A stretch of DNA of 36,155 nucleotides from a virus: IMG/VR virus record IMGVR_UViG_3300021559_000020, positions 1 through 36,155 of that record. One strand, 5' to 3'. A program made the translations under genes and the position numbers. The stretch's first letter is position 1; each line of letters opens with the position of its first letter. This document shows positions 1-6,013 of the stretch, piece after piece. The notes beneath the pieces were generated by a model that was not told the DNA's origin, did no database searches, and saw nothing but the letters and a program-made list of their open reading frames with translations.

Positions 1-2
1 AG

Positions 3-188
3 TCAGTCTATGAACGGTCCGGTCCGGGCGGTCTGCGCCCGCGCGGGCCCGACGAGCCGGTGGACCCGAATCTGCATATCAACCGGGGGGGCGACCCTAT
101 GCCGCTGCTGCTGCTCATGACGGCCGACGGCCTCTACACGTGGACTCGCGAGGCCCGCGTGCGGGGATCGGCGGGGTGGATGCCGTGA
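3..188 (+). CDS. C-terminal end of an unidentified protein, cut by the window edge
   Basis: The frame is open from the window edge to a TGA at 186-188. It encodes about 61 residues rich in Pro, Gly and Arg, ending in a more ordinary stretch (LLLLMTADGLYTW). The GTG of the next gene overlaps the stop (GTGA), which supports this as a real gene end in a coupled operon. The missing upstream part prevents a family call. Its place just before small membrane proteins and a lysin would suit the last tail or structural gene, but that is inference. Confidence 0.5.
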   Translation, partial: SVYERSGPGGLRPRGPDEPVDPNLHINRGGDPMPLLLLMTADGLYTWTREARVRGSAGWMP

Positions 189-451
189 CGACACCCGAGA
201 TGCTTCAAGTCCTGTCCACCATCGCCAACTTCGGGGCTCTCGGTATCATCTTCTTTCTGTTCGTCACCGGCAAGCTGCACTCCGATGCCGAGTTCCAGGG
301 CAAGCTTCGGGATCTTGAGATGGAGCGGAAGGCCCATGACCACACCCGCGAGTCGAACCGGCTGATGGCCGCGCGCGTGGAGACGGGCGCGCTGGCCGCC
401 GAGATCATCGCGAAGGTCCTCTCTCGAGGGAAGGTGTCCGATGAAGCGTAA
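185..451 (+). CDS. Small membrane protein with cytoplasmic coiled coil, holin-cassette candidate
   Basis: The protein has 88 residues from GTG 185, which overlaps the previous stop. A longer reading from an upstream ATG would run into the preceding gene. One hydrophobic segment near residues 14-32 (FGALGIIFFLFVTG) is followed by a charged helix rich in Glu, Arg and Lys. This is the shape of many actinophage single-span proteins beside lysins. It heads a run of overlapping genes ending in a lysin at 1037-1930, so a role in membrane lysis or its regulation is plausible but not shown. Confidence 0.7.
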   Translation: MTTPEMLQVLSTIANFGALGIIFFLFVTGKLHSDAEFQGKLRDLEMERKAHDHTRESNRLMAARVETGALAAEIIAKVLSRGKVSDEA

Positions 452-638
452 GCTGCGCACGACCCCGAACCCCGAGACAGTCAAGCGCCTGCGCGAGGCG
501 CAGCGCATGGAGCGCGAGCAGCGCGTCAAGCTCGCCCGCGAACAGCTCATCCTCTACCGGCTCAAGAAGATCCGGGACCGCAATGGGCTCAGCGAGGTAC
601 TGGCACAAGTGCTCAAGGAAGGACACGGCCATGGGTGA
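441..638 (+). CDS. Small basic helical protein, unknown function
   Basis: The protein has 65 residues and starts at an ATG inside the end of the previous gene, an 11-base overlap. It is strongly basic and helical, with repeated Arg, Lys and Glu (RLREAQRMEREQRVKL), and has no Cys and no membrane segment. The family is not recognised. It overlaps the next membrane-protein gene by 8 bases, so the four genes from 185 to 1040 look translationally coupled. Confidence 0.6.
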   Translation: MKRKLRTTPNPETVKRLREAQRMEREQRVKLAREQLILYRLKKIRDRNGLSEVLAQVLKEGHGHG

Positions 639-951
639 TACCTGGGCGGTCGCGGCGGGCCACGTGGAGACGCTTGCGGCCTTTTTCGCCGGACTGCTGT
701 TCATCGCCGTGTACTCGGTGCTGGCCCCGTGGTGGCGCTACTCGATCGGGCGCTCCATCGTGGCACTGGACACCGCCATCACCCTGGTGCTGCTGCCGGG
801 TGTGCTGCACATCCTGTTCGGCGTCAACAACCTGGCGGGCCATTTCTGGACGTGGTTCGCTCTGGTCACTTTCGGCTCCGTGCCGCTTATCATTCTCTGG
901 CGGCTCGTCATCTTCGTCTGCATACAGCGCAAAGGCGGTTCTCTCCAATGA
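631..951 (+). CDS. Three-span membrane protein, holin-like
   Basis: The protein has 106 residues from ATG 631, preceded by AAGGA about 9 bases upstream. Three hydrophobic segments are visible near residues 12-32, 40-60 and 66-95, separated by short polar turns. The C-terminus is short and basic (QRKGG). The size and topology match small phage holins and related actinophage membrane proteins, and a putative lysin follows within 90 bases. I infer a holin or accessory lysis function. An uncharacterised phage membrane-protein family is the alternative. Confidence 0.7.
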   Translation: MGDTWAVAAGHVETLAAFFAGLLFIAVYSVLAPWWRYSIGRSIVALDTAITLVLLPGVLHILFGVNNLAGHFWTWFALVTFGSVPLIILWRLVIFVCIQRKGGSLQ

Positions 952-1040
952 TCGAACCCATCGACCGTTTCAACGGGGTGCATCGCACCATGGTCAATAT
1001 GATCATCGCAGGCAAGCGCAGGAAGGCAGTAGCAAGATGA
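948..1040 (+). CDS. 30-residue basic peptide between membrane protein and lysin genes
   Basis: The ATG at 948 overlaps the preceding stop (ATGA), and the stop at 1038-1040 overlaps the start of the lysin gene in the same way. The peptide is amphipathic and ends in a basic tail (AGKRRKAVAR). No family is recognised. The double start/stop coupling is the main evidence that it is translated. It could serve only to couple translation of the lysin. Confidence 0.45.
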   Translation: MIEPIDRFNGVHRTMVNMIIAGKRRKAVAR

Positions 1041-1930
1041 GGATCTGCTACGACGCGGTTACCCCGCAGAACGTCCCGGCCGCGAACACGGTCGCGTTCT
1101 ACATCGGCGGGGACACGCCGCATGTGTGGACGCAAACAGACCTGGACCGGACCACGCAGCGCTGGAGGCTCCCCATCTGGGTGCGCTCCAACCCGGCCGG
1201 GCACGACGGCAAGGCCGAGGCCCAGCAGGCCGTCGCCCAGTGCCGCACCTACCACGGCTTCCCGCACGGTGGCGTGACCATCGCCCTGGACTACGAGACG
1301 GCAGTGGACGCCAGCTATGAGCAGGCGTTCAACGCCGAGATCATCGCCTTGGGATACAAGGACATACTGTACGGCTCCCGGTCCGTCGTGGAGCGCAATC
1401 CGCGCCCCGACGAGGGCTACTGGGTGGCGTCGTGGGACAACTCGCAGACCCTGGAAGGCGGGGAGGCGCACCAGTTCGTGTCGCGTTCCGCCTACGACCT
1501 GTCCGTCATCGCTGACGACCTGCCTCTGTGGGACATGCAGGCACCGCCGCCACCCAAGCCCGCACCCGTGCCCGTCCCGACAGGAAAGCCGATGCCCTAC
1601 TCCGGCGGCTACGCCACCTACCTGACCATCATGCCGGACCCGATCGGCATCGACTTCCCCGTGGAGCCCGCCGGTACGCCGGAGGCACCCAAGGGGAGCC
1701 TCCTCAACGCCGCCATCTATTGGGAGTTCGCAGCCCAGCACAGCGACGGGACCATGGAGATTTTCTTCCACAAGACCGGCGGCGGCTGGAACGCCGTGGA
1801 GACCGTGCCGGTCACGGTGAACGGCGACAAGCGTTACTTCCCGATGCCGACCGACGGCAGCGTGGATAAGATCCGCGTCAAGACGGACGTGGTCCTGGTG
1901 GCCCTGGTGGCAGGGCGAATGGTGGGCTGA
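1037..1930 (+). CDS. Putative glycoside-hydrolase (GH25 or Rv2525c-like) lysin
   Basis: The protein has 297 residues from ATG 1037; the same frame is open further upstream but that part is antisense-like shadow. The N-terminal part (about 1-165) has the look of a TIM-barrel muramidase-like domain. YDAV lies near the start, a D-x-E pair (ALDYE, residues 85 and 87) sits after a beta strand, and YGS and WVASWDN motifs follow, as in GH25 or DUF1906-type proteins that cleave or bind peptidoglycan. A Pro-rich linker (residues 169-185) leads to a beta-rich C-terminal domain of about 110 residues, probably for wall binding. There is no signal peptide, so release would need a holin, and the neighbouring small membrane proteins fit that. 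A virion-associated hydrolase cannot be excluded. Confidence 0.6.
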   Translation: MRICYDAVTPQNVPAANTVAFYIGGDTPHVWTQTDLDRTTQRWRLPIWVRSNPAGHDGKAEAQQAVAQCRTYHGFPHGGVTIALDYETAVDASYEQAFNAEIIALGYKDILYGSRSVVERNPRPDEGYWVASWDNSQTLEGGEAHQFVSRSAYDLSVIADDLPLWDMQAPPPPKPAPVPVPTGKPMPYSGGYATYLTIMPDPIGIDFPVEPAGTPEAPKGSLLNAAIYWEFAAQHSDGTMEIFFHKTGGGWNAVETVPVTVNGDKRYFPMPTDGSVDKIRVKTDVVLVALVAGRMVG

Positions 1931-2200
1931 GTGATGGTCAACCTCATGAGTGCGAAGACCCGCGCGGGTGTCGCGCACCTCTGGCGCGGCGTGCGCACCG
2001 GGCTGGTGGTGCTGGCTGCCAACCCGGCCGTGCAGTCGCTGCTGCACGGCAACAAGGCCGCTGTGACCTCGGTCCTGGCGGGGGTGGTGGCCGCTGCCGT
2101 GGCTGCCGACTCGGTGTACGAGGGCCGCAAGACGGCGCAGGCGGCGCAGGCGGCCGCCATACAGTTCACCGACACCGCTGGCGGCGGACTCGTCCGATAG
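1931..2200 (+). CDS. Small membrane-associated protein at the end of the lysis cassette
   Basis: The protein has 89 residues from GTG 1931, or 88 from ATG 1934; the GTG follows the lysin stop directly. It has a moderately hydrophobic Ala/Val segment (SVLAGVVAAAVAADSVY, about residues 46-63) and an earlier hydrophobic stretch near residues 22-33. The family is not recognised. It is the last gene before two strong hairpins and so closes the transcription unit. A holin-like or spanin-like role is a guess from position only. Confidence 0.55.
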   Translation: MMVNLMSAKTRAGVAHLWRGVRTGLVVLAANPAVQSLLHGNKAAVTSVLAGVVAAAVAADSVYEGRKTAQAAQAAAIQFTDTAGGGLVR

Positions 2201-2225
2201 CCTACAGTCGGAGACGAGCCGAAAA

Positions 2226-2250
2226 CCGGGCCTCCTCGCTCAAGGCCCGG
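2226..2250 (+). terminator. Hairpin after lysis cassette, first of two
   Basis: CCGGGCCT (2226-2233) and AGGCCCGG (2243-2250) form a perfect 8-bp stem with a 9-base loop, 26 bases after the stop at 2200. There is no U-tract, which is common for high-GC actinobacterial terminators. Confidence 0.6.
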
Positions 2251-2263
2251 ACGTGTAGGCAGG

Positions 2264-2306
2264 GCCCCCATCCGGGCAGACCTCGACCACCTCCCCGGAT
2301 GGGGGC
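2264..2306 (+). terminator. Strong 13-bp hairpin, second of two
   Basis: GCCCCCATCCGGG (2264-2276) pairs perfectly with CCCGGATGGGGGC (2294-2306) around a 17-base loop. It stands directly behind the first hairpin, so together they probably separate the lysis cassette from the early operon. Confidence 0.7.
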
Positions 2307-2309
2307 TCA

Positions 2310-2442
2310 CATATGTGATCTGTCGGTCACTCTGCGTTGCTCTTGCGCAACGGAAAAAGTAGCGGGAGGGTGGTAGACATCCGGGGCGCGCCATGAGACC
2401 GTGTTAGGGCAGCGAATAACCCCCGAAGTCGAGGACGGGATC
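2310..2442 (+). promoter_or_regulatory. Leader and probable promoter region of the early operon
   Basis: This stretch lies between the double terminator and the ERF gene, the first gene of a long plus-strand operon, so a promoter is expected here. A TTGCTC with a TAGCGG 17 bases later (around 2338-2366) is a weak sigma-70-like pair. It sits on a short inverted repeat, CGTTGC (2335-2340) and GCAACG (2347-2352), which could be an operator. GAGGACGG at 2431-2438 is the ribosome binding site for ATG 2443. The exact promoter is not proven by sequence. Confidence 0.35.
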
Positions 2443-3147
2443 ATGGTCGAGAAAGCTCCCCCTTCCGTGCACGTCGCCTGGGCCGCCACGATGGCGGACC
2501 TGCTGGCCGTCGGCAAGGACAACTACAACAAGCAGCAGGGCTTCAAGTTCCGTGGAATCGACCAGCTCTACAACGCGCTGGCCGGTCCCATGCGCAAGAA
2601 CGGGGTCATGCTGGTCCCCGAGGTCGAGTCCCGCGACGTGGACATGGTTGAGGTGAACGGCAAGTTCTACATGCACTGCAAGATCACCATGCGCTACACC
2701 ATCTACGGCCCGGCCGGGGACGGCTTCACCGGCTCCATGGCGGGCGAGGCGCTGGACCAGTGGGACAAGGCCACCTCCAAGGCCGAGAGCATGGCACTCA
2801 AGTACTTCCTGTTCGCCGCCGCGATGATCCCGCTGGACGAGTCCAGCGTGGACGACGCCGACCGGCACTCCGCGCCCGACGAGGGCACGTTCGAGCGCCG
2901 TCCCCCGAGCCAGCCGCGCCAGCGCCGGTCCGAACCTGTCCCCGGTGCCGACCTGGACCCGCTGGACAAGGTGGTGGCGGACATCGCTTCCGCCACCACC
3001 GTGGACCGGCTGATGGACATCATGGGTGGACTCACCGCTGTGCAGCGGAAGTTCATGATCCCCGGCGAGGACAAGACCGTCAGCCAGTTCGCCACCGAGC
3101 GCAAGGCGGCCCTGGAGGGCCCAAAAGCGCCCCCTTCGGAAACATGA
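2443..3147 (+). CDS. erf: ERF-family single-strand DNA annealing protein
   Basis: The protein has 234 residues from ATG 2443, chosen over in-frame GTG 2401 because GAGGACGG precedes it. The N-terminal 130 residues match the ERF pattern: a helical start, then GFKFRGIDQLYNAL, RKNGVMLVPEV, a beta hairpin (MHCKITMRYTIYG), and the conserved GEALDQWDKATSKAESMALKYFL segment in two parts. ERF proteins anneal complementary single strands during phage recombination and circularisation. The C-terminal third is charged, Pro-rich and less conserved, ending in a small helical region. A Cas4-like exonuclease follows at 4175-5047, and a nuclease plus an annealase is the usual phage recombination pair. An ATGA overlap couples it to the next small gene. 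Confidence 0.88.
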   Translation: MVEKAPPSVHVAWAATMADLLAVGKDNYNKQQGFKFRGIDQLYNALAGPMRKNGVMLVPEVESRDVDMVEVNGKFYMHCKITMRYTIYGPAGDGFTGSMAGEALDQWDKATSKAESMALKYFLFAAAMIPLDESSVDDADRHSAPDEGTFERRPPSQPRQRRSEPVPGADLDPLDKVVADIASATTVDRLMDIMGGLTAVQRKFMIPGEDKTVSQFATERKAALEGPKAPPSET

Positions 3148-3221
3148 TCAGCGTGCGTGACCCCGCGACCGGCCGCTACCGGCGTGTCCGGACAGTCAGA
3201 CCGAGAGGAGAGATCCTGTGA
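3144..3221 (+). CDS. 25-residue basic peptide
   Basis: The ATG overlaps the ERF stop (ATGA), and its own stop overlaps the GTG of the next gene. The peptide is short and Arg-rich (GRYRRVRTVRPRG). There is no recognisable family. It may be a real tiny protein or a translational bridge. The GAGAGGAGA within its end is the ribosome binding site for the next gene. Confidence 0.4.
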   Translation: MISVRDPATGRYRRVRTVRPRGEIL

Positions 3222-3544
3222 GCGACCAGGACGCCGGGCCCAAGACCGGCACCATCGTGGACGCTATCGAGATCCTGTTGCGGCGCATCCGTGAGGACGC
3301 CGAGCCGGGTCTCACCATGGAGCAGCGCGAGGACAATTTCTGGAAGTTGCAGAAGGAGATCCGCGAGAACGTCGACATCAACGGCCCAGACATGATCGCC
3401 AAGCTCATCCACTTCATGGCGTCCCTGTGCTCGGAGGCGTTCAACGAGTGGGCCCGGTGCCTCGACGTGGAGTTCGACTCCCTGCTGTACGCCACCATGT
3501 CGGCGCAGTGCATCAACCTGGAGTCGGCAGATGAACCCACGTGA
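3218..3544 (+). CDS. Unknown helical protein in the recombination operon
   Basis: The protein has 108 residues from GTG 3218, with GAGAGGAGA just upstream. It is mostly helical and acidic (IVDAIEILLRRIREDAEP, then LQKEIRENVDINGPDM) with a hydrophobic middle helix (KLIHFMASLCSEAFNEW). No motif identifies a family. It lies between the ERF gene and the Cas4-like exonuclease, so a recombination or replication accessory role is possible. Confidence 0.6.
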   Translation: MSDQDAGPKTGTIVDAIEILLRRIREDAEPGLTMEQREDNFWKLQKEIRENVDINGPDMIAKLIHFMASLCSEAFNEWARCLDVEFDSLLYATMSAQCINLESADEPT

Positions 3545-3707
3545 GCTGAGCGATGGCCAACTAGGCGTGAAAGCAGTGGCGTTGCGATACGCGAAGGACG
3601 AGGCGTACCAGCGGATGATCGACGCGAAGCGCAGGTATGAGCTGACCGTGGCCGACCTGGCGGAGATCGAACGGGAACAGAAGCGGAGGCAGTACCTCCA
3701 TGGCTGA
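3531..3707 (+). CDS. Small charged helical protein
   Basis: The protein has 58 residues from ATG 3531, overlapping the previous gene by 14 bases. It is rich in Lys, Arg and Glu with a regular helical pattern (YAKDEAYQRMIDAKRRYEL). Its stop overlaps the next start by 8 bases. The tight coupling on both sides supports it as a gene. The function is unknown. Confidence 0.6.
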   Translation: MNPRELSDGQLGVKAVALRYAKDEAYQRMIDAKRRYELTVADLAEIEREQKRRQYLHG

Positions 3708-4083
3708 CATCTACCGGCCGCCTGTGACACCGGCCGAGATCGAGCTGCGGCTGATCGAGTTCATGAAAGCCAACTCGTCCGCGTACGAGTGGCTGGAGAA
3801 GTCCGAGTTGGAGATCGCAAAGCTTGAGGTGGCGTACGAGGTCGCCAAGGCGAAGGGCTACATCGACTGCGACGGCCTCACCAACCTGGAGGGCAAGCCG
3901 TGGACCGTGGACCGCGTGAAGGCGCAGGTCACCAGCGACACGGCCGAGCAGGCGCTGGCCCTGCGTATCGCAGAGGCCAACTTGAAGGCGGCTAAAAGTC
4001 GGTGCAAGCGAATCGAGAATGACCTGGAAGCCCTGCGCTCCCTGTCCGCGTCCATTCGCAACTCCCTCAGTCTTGGAGGCTGA
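3700..4083 (+). CDS. Coiled-coil protein, unknown
   Basis: The protein has 127 residues from ATG 3700, where the start overlaps the end of the previous gene. It is almost wholly helical with long heptad-like stretches (residues about 25-50 and 80-125), which suggests a dimeric coiled coil. A short polar insert (DCDGLTNLEGKPW) sits between them. It lies upstream of the Cas4-like nuclease in an operon of recombination genes. No enzyme motif is visible. Confidence 0.65.
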   Translation: MADIYRPPVTPAEIELRLIEFMKANSSAYEWLEKSELEIAKLEVAYEVAKAKGYIDCDGLTNLEGKPWTVDRVKAQVTSDTAEQALALRIAEANLKAAKSRCKRIENDLEALRSLSASIRNSLSLGG

Positions 4084-4088
4084 ACCGT

Positions 4089-4175
4089 ATGCGTTTCTAC
4101 AAGGCTATCCGCATGGACGGCACGGACTTCCGTACCGGCACCGTGGACTACGCGGCCCTGTCGGTGATGGGGTGA
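4089..4175 (+). CDS. 28-residue protein resembling a truncated N-terminus of a larger phage protein
   Basis: The ATG at 4089 lies 5 bases after the previous stop, and its TGA overlaps the next start as TGATG. The sequence (RFYKAIRMDGTDFRTGTVDY) looks like the ordered beginning of a soluble domain rather than a complete protein. From memory, some actinophage proteins of about 100 residues start this way. I infer a shortened gene kept for coupling, or a remnant. Confidence 0.45.
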   Translation: MRFYKAIRMDGTDFRTGTVDYAALSVMG

Positions 4176-5047
4176 TGCACCCCGCAGCACGTGAGCTGAT
4201 GGACGCCTGGATCGCCAAGGACGACGCCAGGCCGCGCAGTTCGTCCGGCGTCGGGTTCTCCTCGCTGATGGGCTGCCGCCGCCGTGTGTTCTACGACCTG
4301 GAACATGCCGAGAAGATCAACCCGAACGTGCTGCGGCTGCCGTCCCTGATGGGCACGGCCATCCACGGCGACGTGGAGAGCCTGCGCCTGCCCGGGGCTA
4401 CCGAGGTCGAGGTGGAGGCCGAGGGCCTGATCGGACATGTGGACCGCTACAACGACGGCACCGTGACCGACTGGAAGACCACGAAGCTCAAGAGCCTGGC
4501 CTGGATTCGCCAGCACGGCCCGTCCATGCAGCAGCAGGCGCAGGTGCACACGTACGGCCTGGCCATCCTGCAACTGGGCGAGCCCGTGGTGCAGGTGCGC
4601 CTGGTCTACATCCCCCGCGACGGCACCGAGGAGGACATCTACGTATGGGAAGCGCCGCTGGACGTGGACCTGGCCCGGCAGGCTCTGGCGTGGCTGGAGG
4701 AGATCAAGCGCGCGGCCGACAACGACATGATCCCCATGCCGGAGAAGCACGCCTCGTTCTGCGTAAGCTACTGCCCGTTCTACGGGCCCGGCCAGTGCGA
4801 AGGGCTGGAAAATCCCGGCGCGGATGATCCGGAGTCCATGATGGACGATCCGTGGCGCGCGGGGGAGATACGCGAAGCCGCTGAGAGCCTGCTGTCGGCT
4901 TCGGGAGCAGTGGACGGGGCCATGGAGCGCAGGGATGCCGCCAGGGCCGCCCTGGAGGGCGTAGCCGGTCGATTCGGCCCCTTCCTGATCTCACAGCGCC
5001 GGACATCCTCCGGCAGCTACTACCCGGTCGTGAAAAGGATCAAGTGA
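4175..5047 (+). CDS. Cas4/RecB-like PD-(D/E)XK exonuclease with probable Fe-S cluster
   Basis: The protein has 290 residues from ATG 4175, within TGATG; GTG 4172 is an alternative. Visible signatures are GTAIHG (His64), VDRYNDGTVTDWKT (Asp90, then Asp99-x-Lys101 as the D-x-K core), QAQVHTYG (a QxxxY-type motif), one N-terminal Cys (Cys34, MGCRRR) and three C-terminal Cys (196, 200 and 208 in CVSYCPFYGPGQC). This 1+3 Cys layout is typical of Cas4 and AddB-type 4Fe-4S nucleases. The enzyme would resect duplex ends to give single strands for the ERF protein encoded 1 kb upstream. The tail of about 75 residues is variable and helical. No cas genes or repeats are nearby, so a phage recombination role is far more likely than adaptation. 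Confidence 0.85.
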   Translation: MHPAARELMDAWIAKDDARPRSSSGVGFSSLMGCRRRVFYDLEHAEKINPNVLRLPSLMGTAIHGDVESLRLPGATEVEVEAEGLIGHVDRYNDGTVTDWKTTKLKSLAWIRQHGPSMQQQAQVHTYGLAILQLGEPVVQVRLVYIPRDGTEEDIYVWEAPLDVDLARQALAWLEEIKRAADNDMIPMPEKHASFCVSYCPFYGPGQCEGLENPGADDPESMMDDPWRAGEIREAAESLLSASGAVDGAMERRDAARAALEGVAGRFGPFLISQRRTSSGSYYPVVKRIK

Positions 5048-5274
5048 TGGGATACAAACGGAGGTACGAGGCCCGCGTCAGATCCAAGGCCGCCTTGCAG
5101 GCCCAGAGGGATTTGAACGGCGGGAGACATCCGCAGTTCGCCCGGACTATACGCGGCCCGAAGGCGCTGCGGCCCGTGGACGACGGCCACAAGCACCTGC
5201 TCTACGAGCCCGGCCGCCTGGGCTACCTGGTGTGCTCGCTGTGCATGTACTCCTGCCCGCTGGAGGAGTCATGA
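5047..5274 (+). CDS. Small basic protein with C-terminal Cys cluster
   Basis: The protein has 75 residues from ATG 5047 within TGATG. The N-terminus is very basic (YKRRYEARVRSK). The C-terminus ends in VCSLCMYSC, with a His earlier (HKHLLYE), so zinc binding is possible. The family is unknown. It is coupled between the nuclease and the WhiB-like gene. Confidence 0.55.
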   Translation: MGYKRRYEARVRSKAALQAQRDLNGGRHPQFARTIRGPKALRPVDDGHKHLLYEPGRLGYLVCSLCMYSCPLEES

Positions 5275-5765
5275 ATCCGGGGCATTTCCAGCACGGCGGC
5301 TACAAGCCGGTGCGCATCTGGGGCGGCAACACCATCAGCGAGCTGGCGGACATGTACGACATGCCCAAGCGCACCGTGGAGAGCTACTACAAGGCGCACA
5401 GCACCGAGGACCCGCACAGCCTGCTCCCGTCCAGTCGCATAGCCATGCGCATCAGGGAGCGGCGGGACGCGCTGGCGCTGCGGTACTGGACGGCGCGGGC
5501 GGCGAAGGAGATCCGCGAGATGCGCTGCGGCTGGGAAGGACCGTGCCAGGGCAAGACCGAGCTGTTCTTCTCGTCGGCCCCCTCGGACGAGGAGGAGGCC
5601 CGCAAGATGTGCGCCGACTGCCCGTTCGCCATGGAGTGCCTGGACCTGGCTCTGCGCCAGCAGGAGGAGCACGGCATCTGGGGCGGCAGCACCCCATACG
5701 AGCGGGCGTACATCCTGCGCAAGGACGAGATCCGGCCGCGCTGGACCAAGGGAGTTCGGATATGA
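5271..5765 (+). CDS. WhiB-like regulator with N-terminal extension
   Basis: The protein has 164 residues from ATG 5271, overlapping the previous stop. The C-terminal half carries the Wbl signature: Cys92 (GPCQG), then Cys114, Cys117 and Cys123 in CADCPFAMEC, followed by the GIWGG turn (135-139) and a basic tail (RPRWTKGVRI). Wbl proteins bind a 4Fe-4S cluster and act with the primary sigma factor in actinobacteria; phage copies such as TM4 WhiB are known. The first 85 residues are unusual. TISELADMYDMPKRTVESYY (residues 21-40) looks like a helix-turn-helix, followed by a basic helix. This would add a DNA-binding module to the Wbl domain. An extra Cys86 is present. The protein may redirect host or phage transcription early in infection. 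Confidence 0.85.
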   Translation: MNPGHFQHGGYKPVRIWGGNTISELADMYDMPKRTVESYYKAHSTEDPHSLLPSSRIAMRIRERRDALALRYWTARAAKEIREMRCGWEGPCQGKTELFFSSAPSDEEEARKMCADCPFAMECLDLALRQQEEHGIWGGSTPYERAYILRKDEIRPRWTKGVRI

Positions 5766-6013
5766 GCATCGCAGCTACGGCGTGGGCCTGGGATCAGGCT
5801 CAAATCTCAACAGTGGACAAGTTCGTCTTGGTCGCCATGGCGGACGGCGGCGAGGGTGTCGTGGGGCCCTGGCCATCCGAGGAGACAGTTGCCTATGCCA
5901 CTCAGCTCACCGTGCGAGAGGTACGGGACGCAGTAGAGCGCCTCTGGAAGACGGGCCGCCTCGCTTGTATGCAGCAGGCGGTGCACGGGGGGGTGGGTTC
6001 TCATGTCGGTTGA
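5762..6013 (+). CDS. Short winged-helix protein, paralogue of the following initiator-like protein
   Basis: The protein has 83 residues from ATG 5762 (ATGA overlap). It aligns by eye with the first 80 residues of the next protein: MS-start, WAW, K..L.A.AD, WPS, then a helix pair and a turn before a beta wing. It therefore looks like a winged-helix DNA-binding domain on its own. Tandem duplication of a Rep-O-like DNA-binding domain is the likely origin. It could compete for or help occupy the iterons at 6256-6338. Confidence 0.65.
   Translation: MSIAATAWAWDQAQISTVDKFVLVAMADGGEGVVGPWPSEETVAYATQLTVREVRDAVERLWKTGRLACMQQAVHGGVGSHVG

Noticed and set aside
908-2047. A 379-codon open frame on the minus strand opposite the lysin gene
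   Set aside because: It is a His/Val/Arg-rich shadow of the lysin gene, which has coupled neighbours and domain motifs.
4175-5047. Cas4-like protein as a sign of a phage CRISPR system
   Set aside because: No direct-repeat array or other cas gene is present. Pairing with ERF explains it as a recombination nuclease.
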